Shown here one piece after another: positions 6,485 to 15,358 of a stretch of DNA of 24,676 nucleotides (the stretch's first letter is position 1; each line of letters begins with the position of its first letter). A program made the translations under genes and the position numbers. A model generated the notes under the pieces. The model was not told where the DNA came from and made no database searches. It saw nothing but the letters and a program-made list of their open reading frames with translations. The stretch spans positions 1 through 24,676 of the forward strand of contig JAKSMY010000029.1 of the NCBI GenBank assembly GCA_024400275.1, given 5' to 3'. The DNA comes from Paludibacteraceae bacterium (lineage in GTDB: Bacteria; Bacteroidota; Bacteroidia; Bacteroidales; Paludibacteraceae).

Positions 6485-7804
6485 TTATAGGAAAATGAGT
6501 TGCACGATAATATAAACGGGCAGCAGCACGATCAATGAGAACTTAATCATATAGCCGAAGAAAGACGGCATATCAATCTTGTTCTCCTCTGCAATGGCTT
6601 TTACCATGAAGTTAGGTCCGTTGCCGATATAGGTCATCGCACCAAAGAAGACGGCACCGATACAGATGGCTTTCAGCAGCAACTCGGGGATACCTGCAAC
6701 AGTAGTGGCATCCATAGAAGCCATAATCTCAGGCGATAGACCGGTTGCCATCGAGTGGAAGGCTACGGCAGTCGGGGTGTTGTCCAGGAAGGAGGACAGC
6801 AGACCGGTGGAGTAGTAGTACTGCCAAATATGGGTCAGACCGAGACTAGCAGCGTTTTCTTTCAGGAAGATAAGCGCAGGAGCCATCGTGGTAAAGATAC
6901 CGATGAACAAGGCAGCAACCTCCAAGATAGGAGCCCACGTGTATTTGTTATCGTCGTAACGAACTTTATGAGGCGTTGTGAGCATAGATAGTCCCATGAA
7001 GACTAACATGGCTATTTCGCGCAAGTATTTGATATACAGCGGAGCATCTTCTGCGCCCATGGCAGGAATAGTGCCGGCATTAAGGAAAGCCACGGAAGCC
7101 ACGATACCAACGAGCCACAGGAAGTTGATGTTTCCTTTCAGTTTGAGAGGTTGTGCTTCGCGCGCATCAGCAGACAGGGCAGTCCAATCTTCTTTTTTAT
7201 AATAATAGGTGTCAGCCAAGAAGTACATAATCAGCAACAGCGCACCGGTGAACAACCAAGGAGCCCACATAGAGGCAAACCAAGTAAATTTAGCACCACG
7301 CAGGAAAAGCATAAACAATGGAGGGTCACCCAGAGGCGTCATCAATCCGCCGCAGTTGGCCACTAAAGCGATGAAGAAAAGAACGGTGTGCATCTTGTAC
7401 TTACGCTGTGCATTCGTAGCCAAGACGGGGCGAATGAGCAGCATAGCGGCACCTGTTGTTCCCATTAAGGAGGCTAACAGAAAACCGATAGCCAGGAAAA
7501 TGGTGTTTACAATAGGTTTGGCTTTGATATCACCACTCAGGTGAATACCGCCGGTAATCACGAACAGTGCCAATAGCAAAATAATGAATGGCACATAATC
7601 AAAGAAGATCGTGTCCACCAGCGAGTGTCCCAAGCCCATGCAAATCATGTAGATGGCTACGGGCACACCCAAAATGGCAGATACGATGAGTTTGTTCAGA
7701 TTGCTTTCCCATTTCTCAGGAGCGATGATGGGACCGATAGCAATCGCAAGGAGCATAATTCCGAAAGGAATCATCGCCCATGCAGGCATCATAAACTGTT
7801 CCAT
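6485..7804 (-). CDS. CitMHS/NhaD-type ion transporter (putative sodium:proton antiporter)
   Basis: A polytopic inner-membrane transporter of 439 residues with about 11-12 hydrophobic segments. Motifs typical of the ion transporter superfamily members annotated as sodium:proton antiporter or putative citrate transporter in Bacteroidota are visible: GGLMTPLGDPPLFMLFLRG (152-170), LDNTPTAVAF (340-349) and YIGNGPNFMVKAIAEE (392-407). The two halves each carry an asparagine/proline-containing re-entrant-type motif, as expected for the inverted-repeat fold. The substrate (sodium/proton or a carboxylate) is inferred from the family and not proven. The gene lies between lepA (59-nt spacer) and dedA (no spacer) in one operon and has no promoter of its own that I can see. 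Confidence 0.88.
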   Translation of the reverse strand: MEQFMMPAWAMIPFGIMLLAIAIGPIIAPEKWESNLNKLIVSAILGVPVAIYMICMGLGHSLVDTIFFDYVPFIILLLALFVITGGIHLSGDIKAKPIVNTIFLAIGFLLASLMGTTGAAMLLIRPVLATNAQRKYKMHTVLFFIALVANCGGLMTPLGDPPLFMLFLRGAKFTWFASMWAPWLFTGALLLIMYFLADTYYYKKEDWTALSADAREAQPLKLKGNINFLWLVGIVASVAFLNAGTIPAMGAEDAPLYIKYLREIAMLVFMGLSMLTTPHKVRYDDNKYTWAPILEVAALFIGIFTTMAPALIFLKENAASLGLTHIWQYYYSTGLLSSFLDNTPTAVAFHSMATGLSPEIMASMDATTVAGIPELLLKAICIGAVFFGAMTYIGNGPNFMVKAIAEENKIDMPSFFGYMIKFSLIVLLPVYIIVQLIFL

Positions 7805-7821
7805 AATGTTAATAATTAGTT

Positions 7822-7863
7822 GTTTATTTATCTGGTTTTCTAGTTACCAAGTTCCCTAGTTTC
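7822..7863. repeat. degenerate AACTAG-type spacer between lepA and the transporter gene
   Basis: Read on the minus strand just after the lepA TAA, the spacer contains AAACTAGGG, AACTTGGT, AACTAGA and AAACCAGA in succession: a decayed tandem repeat of about 7-9 bases. It resembles in style, but not in sequence, the other repeat spacers of the window. Confidence 0.5.
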
Positions 7864-9651
7864 TTAGTCTAATTTTAATACTGCGAGGAAGGCTTTTTGC
7901 GGCACTTCTACGTTGCCGATTTGCTTCATGCGTTTCTTGCCTCGTTTCTGTTTCTCCAGCAGTTTACGTTTACGGCTTACATCACCTCCGTAACATTTTG
8001 CCAACACATCTTTTCGCACTTGTTTAACCGTCTCACGTGCAATAATCTTGGCACCTATGGCTGCCTGAATGGCGATGTCGAATTGCTGACGGGGCAATAA
8101 CTCTTTGAGTTTCTCGCACATGCGGCGACCGAAGTCCAACGCGTTGTCGCGGTGGGTGAGGGTAGAGAGTGCATCTACCTGTTCGCCGTTGAGCAGTATA
8201 TCCAGTTTGACAAGGTTGCTGGGACGGAAACCGTTGGTGTGCCAGTCAAAACTGGCGTAGCCCTTGCTGATGGATTTGAGTTTATCGTAAAAATCAATCA
8301 CTATCTCGCCCAAAGGCATGTCGAATAGTATCTCGAGGCGGTCGCCGGAGATAAACTCCTGTTTGACTAATTCACCCCGTTTGCCGAGGCACAGGGTCAT
8401 AATAGGACCTATATAGGACGATGTAGTGATGATAGATGCACGGATATAGGGTTCTTCGATGTGGTCTATCTCCGTTAGGTCGGGCATACCGGCGGGGTTG
8501 TGTACCTCTTTCATTGTGCCGTCTTTCAGATAGACGTTGTAACTTACGTTGGGCACGGTCGTGATAACGTCCATGTCAAATTCTCTGTCCAGACGTTCTT
8601 GCACAATCTCCATGTGCAGCAGGCCCAGGAATCCGCAACGGAAGCCGAAACCCAAAGCCACCGATGACTCCGGCATAAAACTCAGTGACGAGTCGTTCAG
8701 TTGCAGTTTTTCCAGCGATGCCCGCAAGTCTTCGTAATCTTCGGCTTCAATCGGATAGACACCGGCGAAGACCATCGGCTTGGCTTCTTGGAAACCGGCT
8801 ATGGCTTTGTCGCAGGGGCGGCTGACATGTGTAATCGTATCGCCTACTTTAACTTCGGAAGAGGTTTTGATACCTGAGATGATATACCCCACCGTGCCGG
8901 CTGACAGTTCTTTGGTCGGCTGCATATCCATCTTGAGTACGCCTATCTCGTCGGCATCGTATTCCTTGCCGGTGTTGAAGAAACGTACGTGGTCGTTGGT
9001 GCGGATAGTACCGTTTACCACTTTGAAATAGGCTATGATGCCTCTGAACGAATTGAATATCGAGTCAAACACGAGGCATTGCAAGGGAGCCTCGGGGTCG
9101 CCTTCCGGTGCCGGAATACGGTCCACGATAGCGTCTAATATGGCTTCCACGCCGTCACCCGTTTTGGCGGAGCAGCGTAGTATCTCCTCGCGCTTGCAGC
9201 CTAATAGGTCTATTATCTCGTCCTCCACCATTTCTGGCATGGCACTTTCCATGTCGCATTTGTTCATCACGGGGATAATCTCAAGGTCGTGTTCCAGTGC
9301 CATATACAGATTGCTGATAGTCTGTGCCTGTACGCCTTGGCTGGCATCTACTACCAGCAACGCTCCTTCACAGGCGGCTATGCTGCGGCTCACTTCGTAA
9401 CTGAAATCCACGTGCCCCGGAGTGTCAATTAGGTTGAGGGTATATTCTTCTGACTTTCGCCTGTAACTCATCTGAATGGCATGGCTCTTGATGGTGATGC
9501 CGCGTTCTTTCTCAAGGTCCATGTCGTCCAGAACTTGGTTCTCCATATCTTTGGCGTTTACCGTCTGTGTTATTTCCAACATACGGTCGGCCAAGGTCGA
9601 TTTACCGTGGTCTATATGGGCGATTATGCAAAAATTCCGTATATTTTTCAT
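7864..9651 (-). CDS. lepA: elongation factor 4 (LepA), ribosome back-translocase GTPase
   Basis: LepA is a translational GTPase that acts on the ribosome during initiation or stalled elongation. The 595 residues match the family length. GTPase motifs are AHIDHGKST (11-19), ERGITIK (49-55), DTPGH (76-80) and NKCD (130-133). EF-G-like domains II, III and V follow, and the LepA-specific C-terminal domain ends with the family-typical basic stretch [19 protein letters not shown] (about 570-589). First gene of the lepA - transporter - dedA operon. It is transcribed from the promoter at 9686-9717, with an inferred leader of about 28 nt without a Shine-Dalgarno sequence. Confidence 0.98.
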   Translation of the reverse strand: MKNIRNFCIIAHIDHGKSTLADRMLEITQTVNAKDMENQVLDDMDLEKERGITIKSHAIQMSYRRKSEEYTLNLIDTPGHVDFSYEVSRSIAACEGALLVVDASQGVQAQTISNLYMALEHDLEIIPVMNKCDMESAMPEMVEDEIIDLLGCKREEILRCSAKTGDGVEAILDAIVDRIPAPEGDPEAPLQCLVFDSIFNSFRGIIAYFKVVNGTIRTNDHVRFFNTGKEYDADEIGVLKMDMQPTKELSAGTVGYIISGIKTSSEVKVGDTITHVSRPCDKAIAGFQEAKPMVFAGVYPIEAEDYEDLRASLEKLQLNDSSLSFMPESSVALGFGFRCGFLGLLHMEIVQERLDREFDMDVITTVPNVSYNVYLKDGTMKEVHNPAGMPDLTEIDHIEEPYIRASIITTSSYIGPIMTLCLGKRGELVKQEFISGDRLEILFDMPLGEIVIDFYDKLKSISKGYASFDWHTNGFRPSNLVKLDILLNGEQVDALSTLTHRDNALDFGRRMCEKLKELLPRQQFDIAIQAAIGAKIIARETVKQVRKDVLAKCYGGDVSRKRKLLEKQKRGKKRMKQIGNVEVPQKAFLAVLKLD

Positions 9652-9685
9652 TTGAATACCTAATCCCGCAAACTAATTTTGGGCA

Positions 9686-9717
9686 CAAAGGTACAACAAA
9701 AATTTGATATATGCAAA
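9686..9717 (-). promoter_or_regulatory. promoter of the lepA operon
   Basis: On the minus strand: TTTG (9717-9714), a 20-nt spacer and TACCTTTG (9693-9686), 35 bases before the lepA ATG. The stretch 9718-9692 matches the murC promoter core at 26 of 27 bases. A further shared block TACGAAATAG lies at 9735-9744, placed 8 nt farther from the -33 element than at murC. Confidence 0.85.
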
Positions 9718-9773
9718 TAAATTGGCCTTTTTTATACGAAATAGACCGGTCTTGTCCATAAATAGATAATTTA

Positions 9774-9805
9774 TTTGCACATGTCAAAAAAAAATTGTAT
9801 CTTTG
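9774..9805 (+). promoter_or_regulatory. promoter of korAB
   Basis: TTTG at 9774-9777, a 20-nt spacer and TATCTTTG at 9798-9805; the ATG of korA is 44 bases further on. The spacer begins CACATGTCAAA, close to the CATATATCAAA of the lepA promoter. The divergent lepA promoter ends 56 bases upstream, so the two do not overlap. Confidence 0.85.
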
Positions 9806-9848
9806 CAGCCTGATTTTTGTGTATTTACGTCTAAATTAAATATCTATC

Positions 9849-11726
9849 ATGCAAAAACAAAATGTTGTTGTTCGATTCTGTGGAGACTCAGGCGATGGTA
9901 TGCAATTGACGGGCAATATGTTCTCGTCGCTGAATGCCATTCTGGGGGAGGAGATTTCCACCCTGCCTGATTTTCCTGCCGAGATACGTGCCCCGCAAGG
10001 TACGTTAGGAGGCGTCAGCGGTTTTCAAATGTGTCTGGGACCGGACGTGTTTACTCCCGGGGACAAAGCCGATGTGATCGTGGCTATGAACGCAGCTGCA
10101 CTCAAAGTCTGCACGCTCGGCAGTAAATTCAATGTTGCCGATGCCAAATATGCGGAAAAGGATAGTATGTTCACCAAAAACGCGACCATCATTATTGATA
10201 CAGATAGTTTTTCTACGCAAGATTTGGAGAAAGCTCAATACAAGACAGATAATCCGTTTGCCGAATTAGGTATTCCCGATAGCGTACAGATTGTTCCTGT
10301 TCCGCTGACGATGCTAACCAAGGAGTCCCTCAAAGATAGCGGTCTGGACAACAAGTCCATTCTCAAGTCGCGTAATATGTTCGCATTAGGTATCGTGTGC
10401 TGGCTGTTTGATGAACCGCTGGACAAAGCGAACAAGTTCTTAGAGGACAAATTTAAGAAAAAACCGCAACTCGTTGCACCCAATATCAAGGTATTGACCG
10501 ATGGCTATCATTATGGTGACAATACTGCCCTGCATATCAATCATATACATTTAGAGAAAGCCGTTGATTTGCCTCACGGAACCTACACCTCTATTGCCGG
10601 TAACAAAGCTACGGCTTGGGGGTTGATAGCTGCTGCTCATAAATGCGGCAAACGCCTGTTCTTGGGTAGTTATCCCATTACTCCTGCCACGGATATCATG
10701 CACGAGTTGGCAGGTCGCAAAGACATGGGCGTGATGGTGGTGCAGGCCGAAGACGAGATAGCAGGTGTTTGTACGGCGATAGGTGCTTCGTTTGCCGGCG
10801 ATTTGGCATGTACATCTACTTCGGGACCGGGTCTATCGCTTAAGTCCGAAGCTATCGGTTTGGCAGTTATGGCCGAGTTGCCGTTGGTAGTGATTGATGT
10901 GCAGCGTGGTGGACCAAGTACCGGTTTGCCTACCAAGACGGAGCAAACAGACCTGCTACAAGCCGTCTATGGCCGTAATGGTGAATGTCCGGCTGTGGTG
11001 ATTGCCGCTTCATCATCTGCCAACTGCTTCCAATTTGCATACGAAGCGTGTAAGATAGCCCTTGAGAATATGACACCGGTCATTCTGATGACGGATACGT
11101 ATCTCGCTAATGGTACCGGTTTATGGCGTATTCCTCAGTTGGCCGAGTTGCCTGCTATTCAGCCACAAGGCGTACCGGCAGAGTTGAAGGGTCAGTATAG
11201 CGTATCGTTGCGTGATGCCGATAGTATCCGTTATTGGGCTATTCCCGGCATGGAAGGCTTTGAACATCGCAATATAGGTTTGGAGCGTGATGCCCAACAA
11301 GGGACTATATCCACCAATCCGGAGAACCATGAAACGATGGTGCGCGCACGCCAAACCAAAGTGAATCAGATAGTGAATAAAATTCCCGATGTACAAGTAC
11401 AGGGCAATGCCCAAAGCGATACGTTGCTCATCGGCTGGGGCTCGACGGAGGGACACCTGCATGCAGCAGCCGACGAATTGAACTGCGCCCTTGCTCACTT
11501 CAACTATATCAACCCGTTGCCAAAAAATACGGCAGATGTGATACGTCGCTATAAGAAAGTGATAGTCTGCGAGTTAAACACAGGTCAATTCGCTACTTTG
11601 TTGCGTAGCAAAGTGCCCGACGTGGATTTCAAACAGTATAACGAAATCATGGGGCAACCCTTTGCGGTGGAAAGAATCGTAGATGCAGTTAAAACTATCA
11701 ATTGTCAACTATCAACTATCAACTAA
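9849..11726 (+). CDS. korA: 2-oxoacid:ferredoxin oxidoreductase, fused gamma-alpha subunit
   Basis: With KorB this forms a CoA-dependent 2-oxoacid (probably 2-oxoglutarate) oxidoreductase that reduces ferredoxin, a reaction used by anaerobes in the TCA pathway in either direction. The 625 residues contain an N-terminal gamma domain with GDSGDGMQLTG (12-22) and, after a linker at about 205-245, the alpha (pyrimidine-binding) domain with SYPITPAT (274-281), QAEDEIAG (299-306), TSTSGPGLSL (322-331) and VQRGGPSTGLPTKTEQTDL (351-369). The last part (about 515-615) is the C-terminal transketolase-like domain. The final ten residues TINCQLSTIN are encoded by the TCAACTA spacer repeat and are likely a non-conserved tail. 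Specificity for 2-oxoglutarate rather than another 2-oxoacid is inferred. Confidence 0.95.
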   Translation: MQKQNVVVRFCGDSGDGMQLTGNMFSSLNAILGEEISTLPDFPAEIRAPQGTLGGVSGFQMCLGPDVFTPGDKADVIVAMNAAALKVCTLGSKFNVADAKYAEKDSMFTKNATIIIDTDSFSTQDLEKAQYKTDNPFAELGIPDSVQIVPVPLTMLTKESLKDSGLDNKSILKSRNMFALGIVCWLFDEPLDKANKFLEDKFKKKPQLVAPNIKVLTDGYHYGDNTALHINHIHLEKAVDLPHGTYTSIAGNKATAWGLIAAAHKCGKRLFLGSYPITPATDIMHELAGRKDMGVMVVQAEDEIAGVCTAIGASFAGDLACTSTSGPGLSLKSEAIGLAVMAELPLVVIDVQRGGPSTGLPTKTEQTDLLQAVYGRNGECPAVVIAASSSANCFQFAYEACKIALENMTPVILMTDTYLANGTGLWRIPQLAELPAIQPQGVPAELKGQYSVSLRDADSIRYWAIPGMEGFEHRNIGLERDAQQGTISTNPENHETMVRARQTKVNQIVNKIPDVQVQGNAQSDTLLIGWGSTEGHLHAAADELNCALAHFNYINPLPKNTADVIRRYKKVIVCELNTGQFATLLRSKVPDVDFKQYNEIMGQPFAVERIVDAVKTINCQLSTIN

Positions 11727-11728
11727 TT
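11695..11728. repeat. TCAACTA tandem heptamer spacer, korA/korB junction
   Basis: The longest copy of the family: CTATCAATTG, then TCAACTA repeated with period 7, ending in AATT directly before the korB ATG. It encodes the KorA C-terminal tail and its TAA stop (11724-11726). It contains the exact reverse complement of the murC/ftsQ copy. Confidence 0.9.
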
Positions 11729-12802
11729 ATGGAAGCAGCTCAATATAAAAGTAATCAATATGTCCGTTTCTGTCCGGGTTGTGGCGACCATGCTATCCTT
11801 GCCTCTTTAACTAAGGCAATGGCTCAGATTGGTGTGCCTACTCATCAGACAGTTGTTATCTCCGGTATCGGGTGTTCCAGCCGTATGCCCCACTATCTCA
11901 ATACCTATGGTTTCAATACCATTCACGGTCGTGGCGGTGCTATCGCAACAGGTGTCAAAACATCTCACCCTGAACTGACCGTTTGGCAGATGACAGGTGA
12001 CGGAGACTGCCTGGCGATAGGCGGTAACCATTTTATTCACGAGATACGCCGTAATGTAGATTTGAATATATGTCTGTTCAATAACCGTATTTACGGTTTG
12101 ACCAAGGGTCAGTATTCCCCTACGTCGCCCAAAGGATTTGTTTCCAAGTCATCGCCTTTCGGCACGGTGGAACGTCCCTTTATCCCTGCCGAGTTGGTGA
12201 TGGGGGCACGAGGTACTTTCTTTGCCCGCACGTTGGATGTGGACATGCCCACCACGGTGGACTGTATGGTGCAGGCCCATCAGCATAAGGGGGCTTCTGT
12301 GATAGAGTGTTTGGTTAACTGCGTTATTTTTAATAACGGTACGCATAGTTGGATTGCAGACCGTGATACACGTGCCGAGCGTTCCATTATCTTGAAACAC
12401 GGCGAGAAAATGATATTCGGTGCCAATAAGGACAAAGGTCTCAAACTGGACTATTCCACCGTTATACCGCATATCGTTGTTACAACGGCTGATGACCCCG
12501 ATGTGCTCGTTCATGATGCCAAGACTGAGGACCCGACGCTACACCGTATGCTTGCCATGATGGGGCAGGAACGTTTCACGGTTGACGGTGGTGCTTCCGA
12601 GCACTCCGATAAAGGCACAATGCACGATGGTGCTTCCGAGCACTCCGATAAAGAGTTGCCGGTGGCGTTGGGCGTAATCCGTGACGTGGAGGCCGAGACC
12701 TACAACGAGGCAGTCAATAAACAAATTAACGAAGTACAGGGTAACGCCAAAGTCCAAACATTTGACGCATTGACGAAGACCCTTGAACACTGGGAAATGT
12801 AA
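11729..12802 (+). CDS. korB: 2-oxoacid:ferredoxin oxidoreductase, beta (TPP-binding) subunit
   Basis: This subunit binds thiamine diphosphate and partners KorA. From the ATG at 11729 it has 357 residues. I prefer this start over a TTG at 11702, which lies in the spacer repeat and would overlap korA. CPGCGDHAIL (15-24) opens the TPP domain; the TPP/Mg motif is GDGDCLAIGGNH (90-101) with the matching N at FNNRIYGLTKGQYS (117-130). The C-terminal part PVALGVIRDVEAETYNEAV (about 311-329) is family-typical. Between it and MMGQERF an insert holds two copies of GASEHSDK (288-295, 301-308) encoded by a 25-bp exact direct repeat with a 39-bp period (12590-12614, 12629-12653). The insert is probably a surface loop. 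Confidence 0.95.
   Translation: MEAAQYKSNQYVRFCPGCGDHAILASLTKAMAQIGVPTHQTVVISGIGCSSRMPHYLNTYGFNTIHGRGGAIATGVKTSHPELTVWQMTGDGDCLAIGGNHFIHEIRRNVDLNICLFNNRIYGLTKGQYSPTSPKGFVSKSSPFGTVERPFIPAELVMGARGTFFARTLDVDMPTTVDCMVQAHQHKGASVIECLVNCVIFNNGTHSWIADRDTRAERSIILKHGEKMIFGANKDKGLKLDYSTVIPHIVVTTADDPDVLVHDAKTEDPTLHRMLAMMGQERFTVDGGASEHSDKGTMHDGASEHSDKELPVALGVIRDVEAETYNEAVNKQINEVQGNAKVQTFDALTKTLEHWEM
12590..12653 (+). repeat. in-frame direct repeat inside korB
   Basis: Two identical 25-base copies (12590-12614 and 12629-12653) are spaced 39 bases apart, that is 13 codons, so the reading frame is kept. Each copy itself contains TCCGAGCAC-TCCGATAAA, a 9-base near-repeat in the style of the window's intergenic spacers. 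Confidence 0.9.
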
Positions 12803-12817
12803 TAAATAAACAGGAAT

Positions 12818-13618
12818 ATGAAAAAAGGAATTGTATTTTTAGCGGCTGCGGCTGCAATGTTACTGGTTGGGTGCAAAAAAGACGACCCGTCTCAACCACA
12901 GCGAACAACTATCGTGGGTACATGGAGCCTACAACAGGAAAATGGGGATGACGTGCTGACCAATAATCGCACAATCGTCACGTATGCCCTTGGCGGCAAT
13001 AAACATTTCTCCTTGTCCAAATACGTGGAGGAATTGGAGGTGTGGACGTGGAAGAACAAGGCGCATGGCACCTACAACTTGGCAAAGAACGGAGATTTCC
13101 AAGAAACGGTTGACAAAATTCTCTATTCGGGTTCTGCCTCAATGGCAAACAATAGTTCGTTGGCTATTCATCTCACTAAGAGCAAAGATACGAAAAAAGG
13201 AACCGAGAAATCAATGGATGTAAAATACCGGTACTCTCGTGTGCCCGACGATTTATACTACGAAGATGCTATTATCGGTCTTTGGGAGGGTGTAGAAATG
13301 ACAGGCGATGAGACCTTCGGAGATGCCAATCACCGCTGGGAATACTATCCGTCCCAAGGCGGTACCGCAAGGTATGACTATTTGTCCCTGAATGAACACG
13401 ATGAGTGGAAAGCCAATCCTGCCAACAATGGGCAATATAACGTGCATGGAAACTGGTTAGCAACTACATGGACCAATGATCAAGGTGATCCCGAATATGA
13501 ATGGTGGGATATTGAATTAATCAATGATACCTGCATGAAATGGTTGGCGTGGCGTAAAAATGACCAAGGCGAGCGTTACAAGACTACTTTCACTCTCCGT
13601 CGTGTGACGACTGAATAA
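12818..13618 (+). CDS. lipoprotein with two lipocalin-like repeats
   Basis: A cell-envelope lipoprotein of 266 residues with no assigned function. The signal peptide has a basic start (MKKG), a hydrophobic run at 5-16 and a lipobox LVGC with lipidated Cys19. The mature part appears to contain two related halves: one starts TIVGTWSLQQ (about 31-40) and the other AIIGLWEGVEM (about 152-162). Each begins with the G.W signature of lipocalin-like domains frequent in Bacteroidales lipoproteins, and the second ends in a run of beta strands (YKTTFTLRRV). It starts 15 nt after korB, so it may be read through from korAB, but a functional link is not implied. A strong terminator follows at once. Confidence 0.85.
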   Translation: MKKGIVFLAAAAAMLLVGCKKDDPSQPQRTTIVGTWSLQQENGDDVLTNNRTIVTYALGGNKHFSLSKYVEELEVWTWKNKAHGTYNLAKNGDFQETVDKILYSGSASMANNSSLAIHLTKSKDTKKGTEKSMDVKYRYSRVPDDLYYEDAIIGLWEGVEMTGDETFGDANHRWEYYPSQGGTARYDYLSLNEHDEWKANPANNGQYNVHGNWLATTWTNDQGDPEYEWWDIELINDTCMKWLAWRKNDQGERYKTTFTLRRVTTE

Positions 13619-13648
13619 AAAAAAGACGCCATCTGGCGTCTTTTTTTT
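13617..13648. terminator. bidirectional intrinsic terminator between the lipoprotein gene and gltX
   Basis: A perfect stem: eight A and GACGCC (13617-13630), the loop ATCT (13631-13634), then GGCGTC and eight T (13635-13648). It serves both converging genes: the lipoprotein stop codon overlaps its left edge and the gltX stop is 15 nt beyond its right edge. Confidence 0.95.
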
Positions 13649-13662
13649 GTGATTATCGTTAC

Positions 13663-15246
13663 TTATTTCAGTTTAGTCAGGGCAGTGCGGACACGGCGCA
13701 GGGTCTCCTCTTTGCTGAGTATATCGGTGATAGACCAGATATGCGGTCCGCGTGCAGCACCGACAAGGCAGATACGGAAAGCATTCATCACGATACCTAA
13801 ACCGTATTCGTGGTCGGCTATCCACTTCATAACGACGGTGTTCAGTACACCTTCTTCGGCAGTCTTGCCTTCGGGCGTAACCCAATCGTTCTCGTCTATA
13901 GACTCCAACAACGCCAATAGTTCGGTCATGTGACGCGGACTGTCTTCTTTCCAGCGTTTGGCAAGCGATTTCTCGTCATACTCGGTGGGGGCAACGAAGA
14001 AGAAATTTACCTGCTCCCATAATTCGCTGACGAAATTCACACGTTCTTTGACTAAGCCTATCACTTGTCCGACAGTGGCTTCTACTCCCGTTCTACCCCC
14101 GTTAAACTCAGGTACGTGTTGCGAAAGGATAGGCATAAATAACTGTGCCAGTTCTTCGTTGGATTTGAGTTGGAGGTACTGGTGGTTGAACCACTTGCCT
14201 TTTTCGTAGTCAAATTTGGCACCGGACTTGCTCACACGGTCGAGGGAGAACTGCTGTATGAGTTCGTCTATGGTGAACATCTCTTGGTCGGACGAGTTAT
14301 GCCAGCCGAGCAGGGCAAGGAAATTGATGACTGCTTCGGGGAAATAGCCACTCTCGCGATAGCCGGAAGAGACGGAGCCGTCTTTTTGGTTGTGGAACTC
14401 TAATGGGAAGACAGGGAAGCCCAATCGATCACCGTCCCGTTTGCTGAGTTTGCCGTTTCCGTCGGGTTTGAGCAGCAGGGGCAGGTGTGCAAACAGAGGC
14501 ATCGTGTCTGCCCAACCGAAAGCACGGTAGAGCAACACATGGAGTGGGGCAGAGGGAAGCCACTCTTCACCACGAATAACATGCGACACCTCCATCAAAT
14601 GGTCGTCCACTATGTTAGCAAGGTGATAGGTGGGTAGGTCGTCCGCCGACTTGTATAGCACTTTGTCGTCTAATATACTGCTATTGATGGTCACATCGCC
14701 GCGAATCAGGTCGTGGACGGTAATGTCCTCGTTGGGCTCAATCAGAAAACGTACCACGTATTTTTCGCCATTGGCAATACGTTGTTTGGCGGCCTCAAGA
14801 CCGATAACAAGCGAGTTGTCCATCTGCGTGCGCGTGCGTGCATCATATTGAAAATTAGGTATTTCCTGATGTTTGGCTTCCAATTGCTCCGGCGTATCAA
14901 AAGCGTAGTAAGCGTGCCCGCTGTTAATCAGTTGGTCCACATATTGGTGGTATATCTCGCGACGCTCGGACTGACGGTAGGGACCGTGGTTGCCTACTTG
15001 TGCGATTTTTCCGTTTTCCCAACGGAGACCTTCGTCAATTTTGATGCCGAGCCAGTCTAATGCCTCTAAGATATATTCTTCAGCCCCCGGAACAAAACGG
15101 GTGGAGTCCGTATCTTCGATACGCAACAACATTGTGCCTCCGTGCTGGCGGGCGAATAGGTAATTATACAAGGCAGTGCGTACACCGCCGATGTGAAGCG
15201 CGCCTGTCGGTGACGGCGCAAAACGAACGCAAACTTTACGACCCAT
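13663..15246 (-). CDS. gltX: glutamate--tRNA ligase
   Basis: A class I aminoacyl-tRNA synthetase charging tRNA-Glu in the cytoplasm. From the ATG at 15246-15244 it has 527 residues. The ATP-binding signature is [11 protein letters not shown] (11-21), with HIGG at 18-21, and the KMSKS-type loop is KLSKR (266-270). [10 protein letters not shown] (41-50) and [11 protein letters not shown] (220-230) are family-typical. The C-terminal anticodon-binding domain is all-helical. An in-frame TTG at 15273 would extend the protein by nine residues but overlaps the -7 box, so it cannot be the start on this transcript. Whether it also charges tRNA-Gln depends on the presence of GatCAB or GlnRS elsewhere, which is not visible here. 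Confidence 0.97.
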   Translation of the reverse strand: MGRKVCVRFAPSPTGALHIGGVRTALYNYLFARQHGGTMLLRIEDTDSTRFVPGAEEYILEALDWLGIKIDEGLRWENGKIAQVGNHGPYRQSERREIYHQYVDQLINSGHAYYAFDTPEQLEAKHQEIPNFQYDARTRTQMDNSLVIGLEAAKQRIANGEKYVVRFLIEPNEDITVHDLIRGDVTINSSILDDKVLYKSADDLPTYHLANIVDDHLMEVSHVIRGEEWLPSAPLHVLLYRAFGWADTMPLFAHLPLLLKPDGNGKLSKRDGDRLGFPVFPLEFHNQKDGSVSSGYRESGYFPEAVINFLALLGWHNSSDQEMFTIDELIQQFSLDRVSKSGAKFDYEKGKWFNHQYLQLKSNEELAQLFMPILSQHVPEFNGGRTGVEATVGQVIGLVKERVNFVSELWEQVNFFFVAPTEYDEKSLAKRWKEDSPRHMTELLALLESIDENDWVTPEGKTAEEGVLNTVVMKWIADHEYGLGIVMNAFRICLVGAARGPHIWSITDILSKEETLRRVRTALTKLK

Positions 15247-15270
15247 AATACTGCATTTTAATTGTGACTG

Positions 15271-15302
15271 CAAAAGTACACTTTTTTTTGCATATATGCA
15301 AA
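15271..15302 (-). promoter_or_regulatory. promoter of gltX
   Basis: On the minus strand: TTTG (15302-15299), a 20-nt spacer starting CATATATGCAAAA and TACTTTTG (15278-15271). The gltX ATG follows 24 bases after the box. The spacer start is again close to the CATATATCAAA seen at lepA. Confidence 0.85.
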
Positions 15303-15307
15303 TATAA

Positions 15308-15339
15308 TTTGGAAATATCGTTTATTTTTTGTAACTTTG
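15308..15339 (+). promoter_or_regulatory. promoter of the outer-membrane barrel gene
   Basis: TTTG at 15308-15311, a 20-nt spacer and TAACTTTG at 15332-15339, 19 bases before the ATG at 15359. It lies back to back with the gltX promoter: the two -33 elements are only 5 bases apart, so polymerase binding at one may hinder the other. Confidence 0.85.
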
Positions 15340-15358
15340 CGCCCAAAATAAGAAATAG

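Noticed and set aside
9743..9750. Palindromic AGACCGGTCT-like sequence between lepA and korA as an operator
   Set aside because: Only 8-10 bp, single copy and not positioned over either promoter; expected by chance at this length.
11702..11728. TTG start for korB giving nine extra residues
   Set aside because: The extension is translated spacer repeat and overlaps korA; the ATG at 11729 gives the normal family N terminus.
15247..15273. TTG start for gltX
   Set aside because: It overlaps the -7 promoter box and lies upstream of the inferred transcription start.
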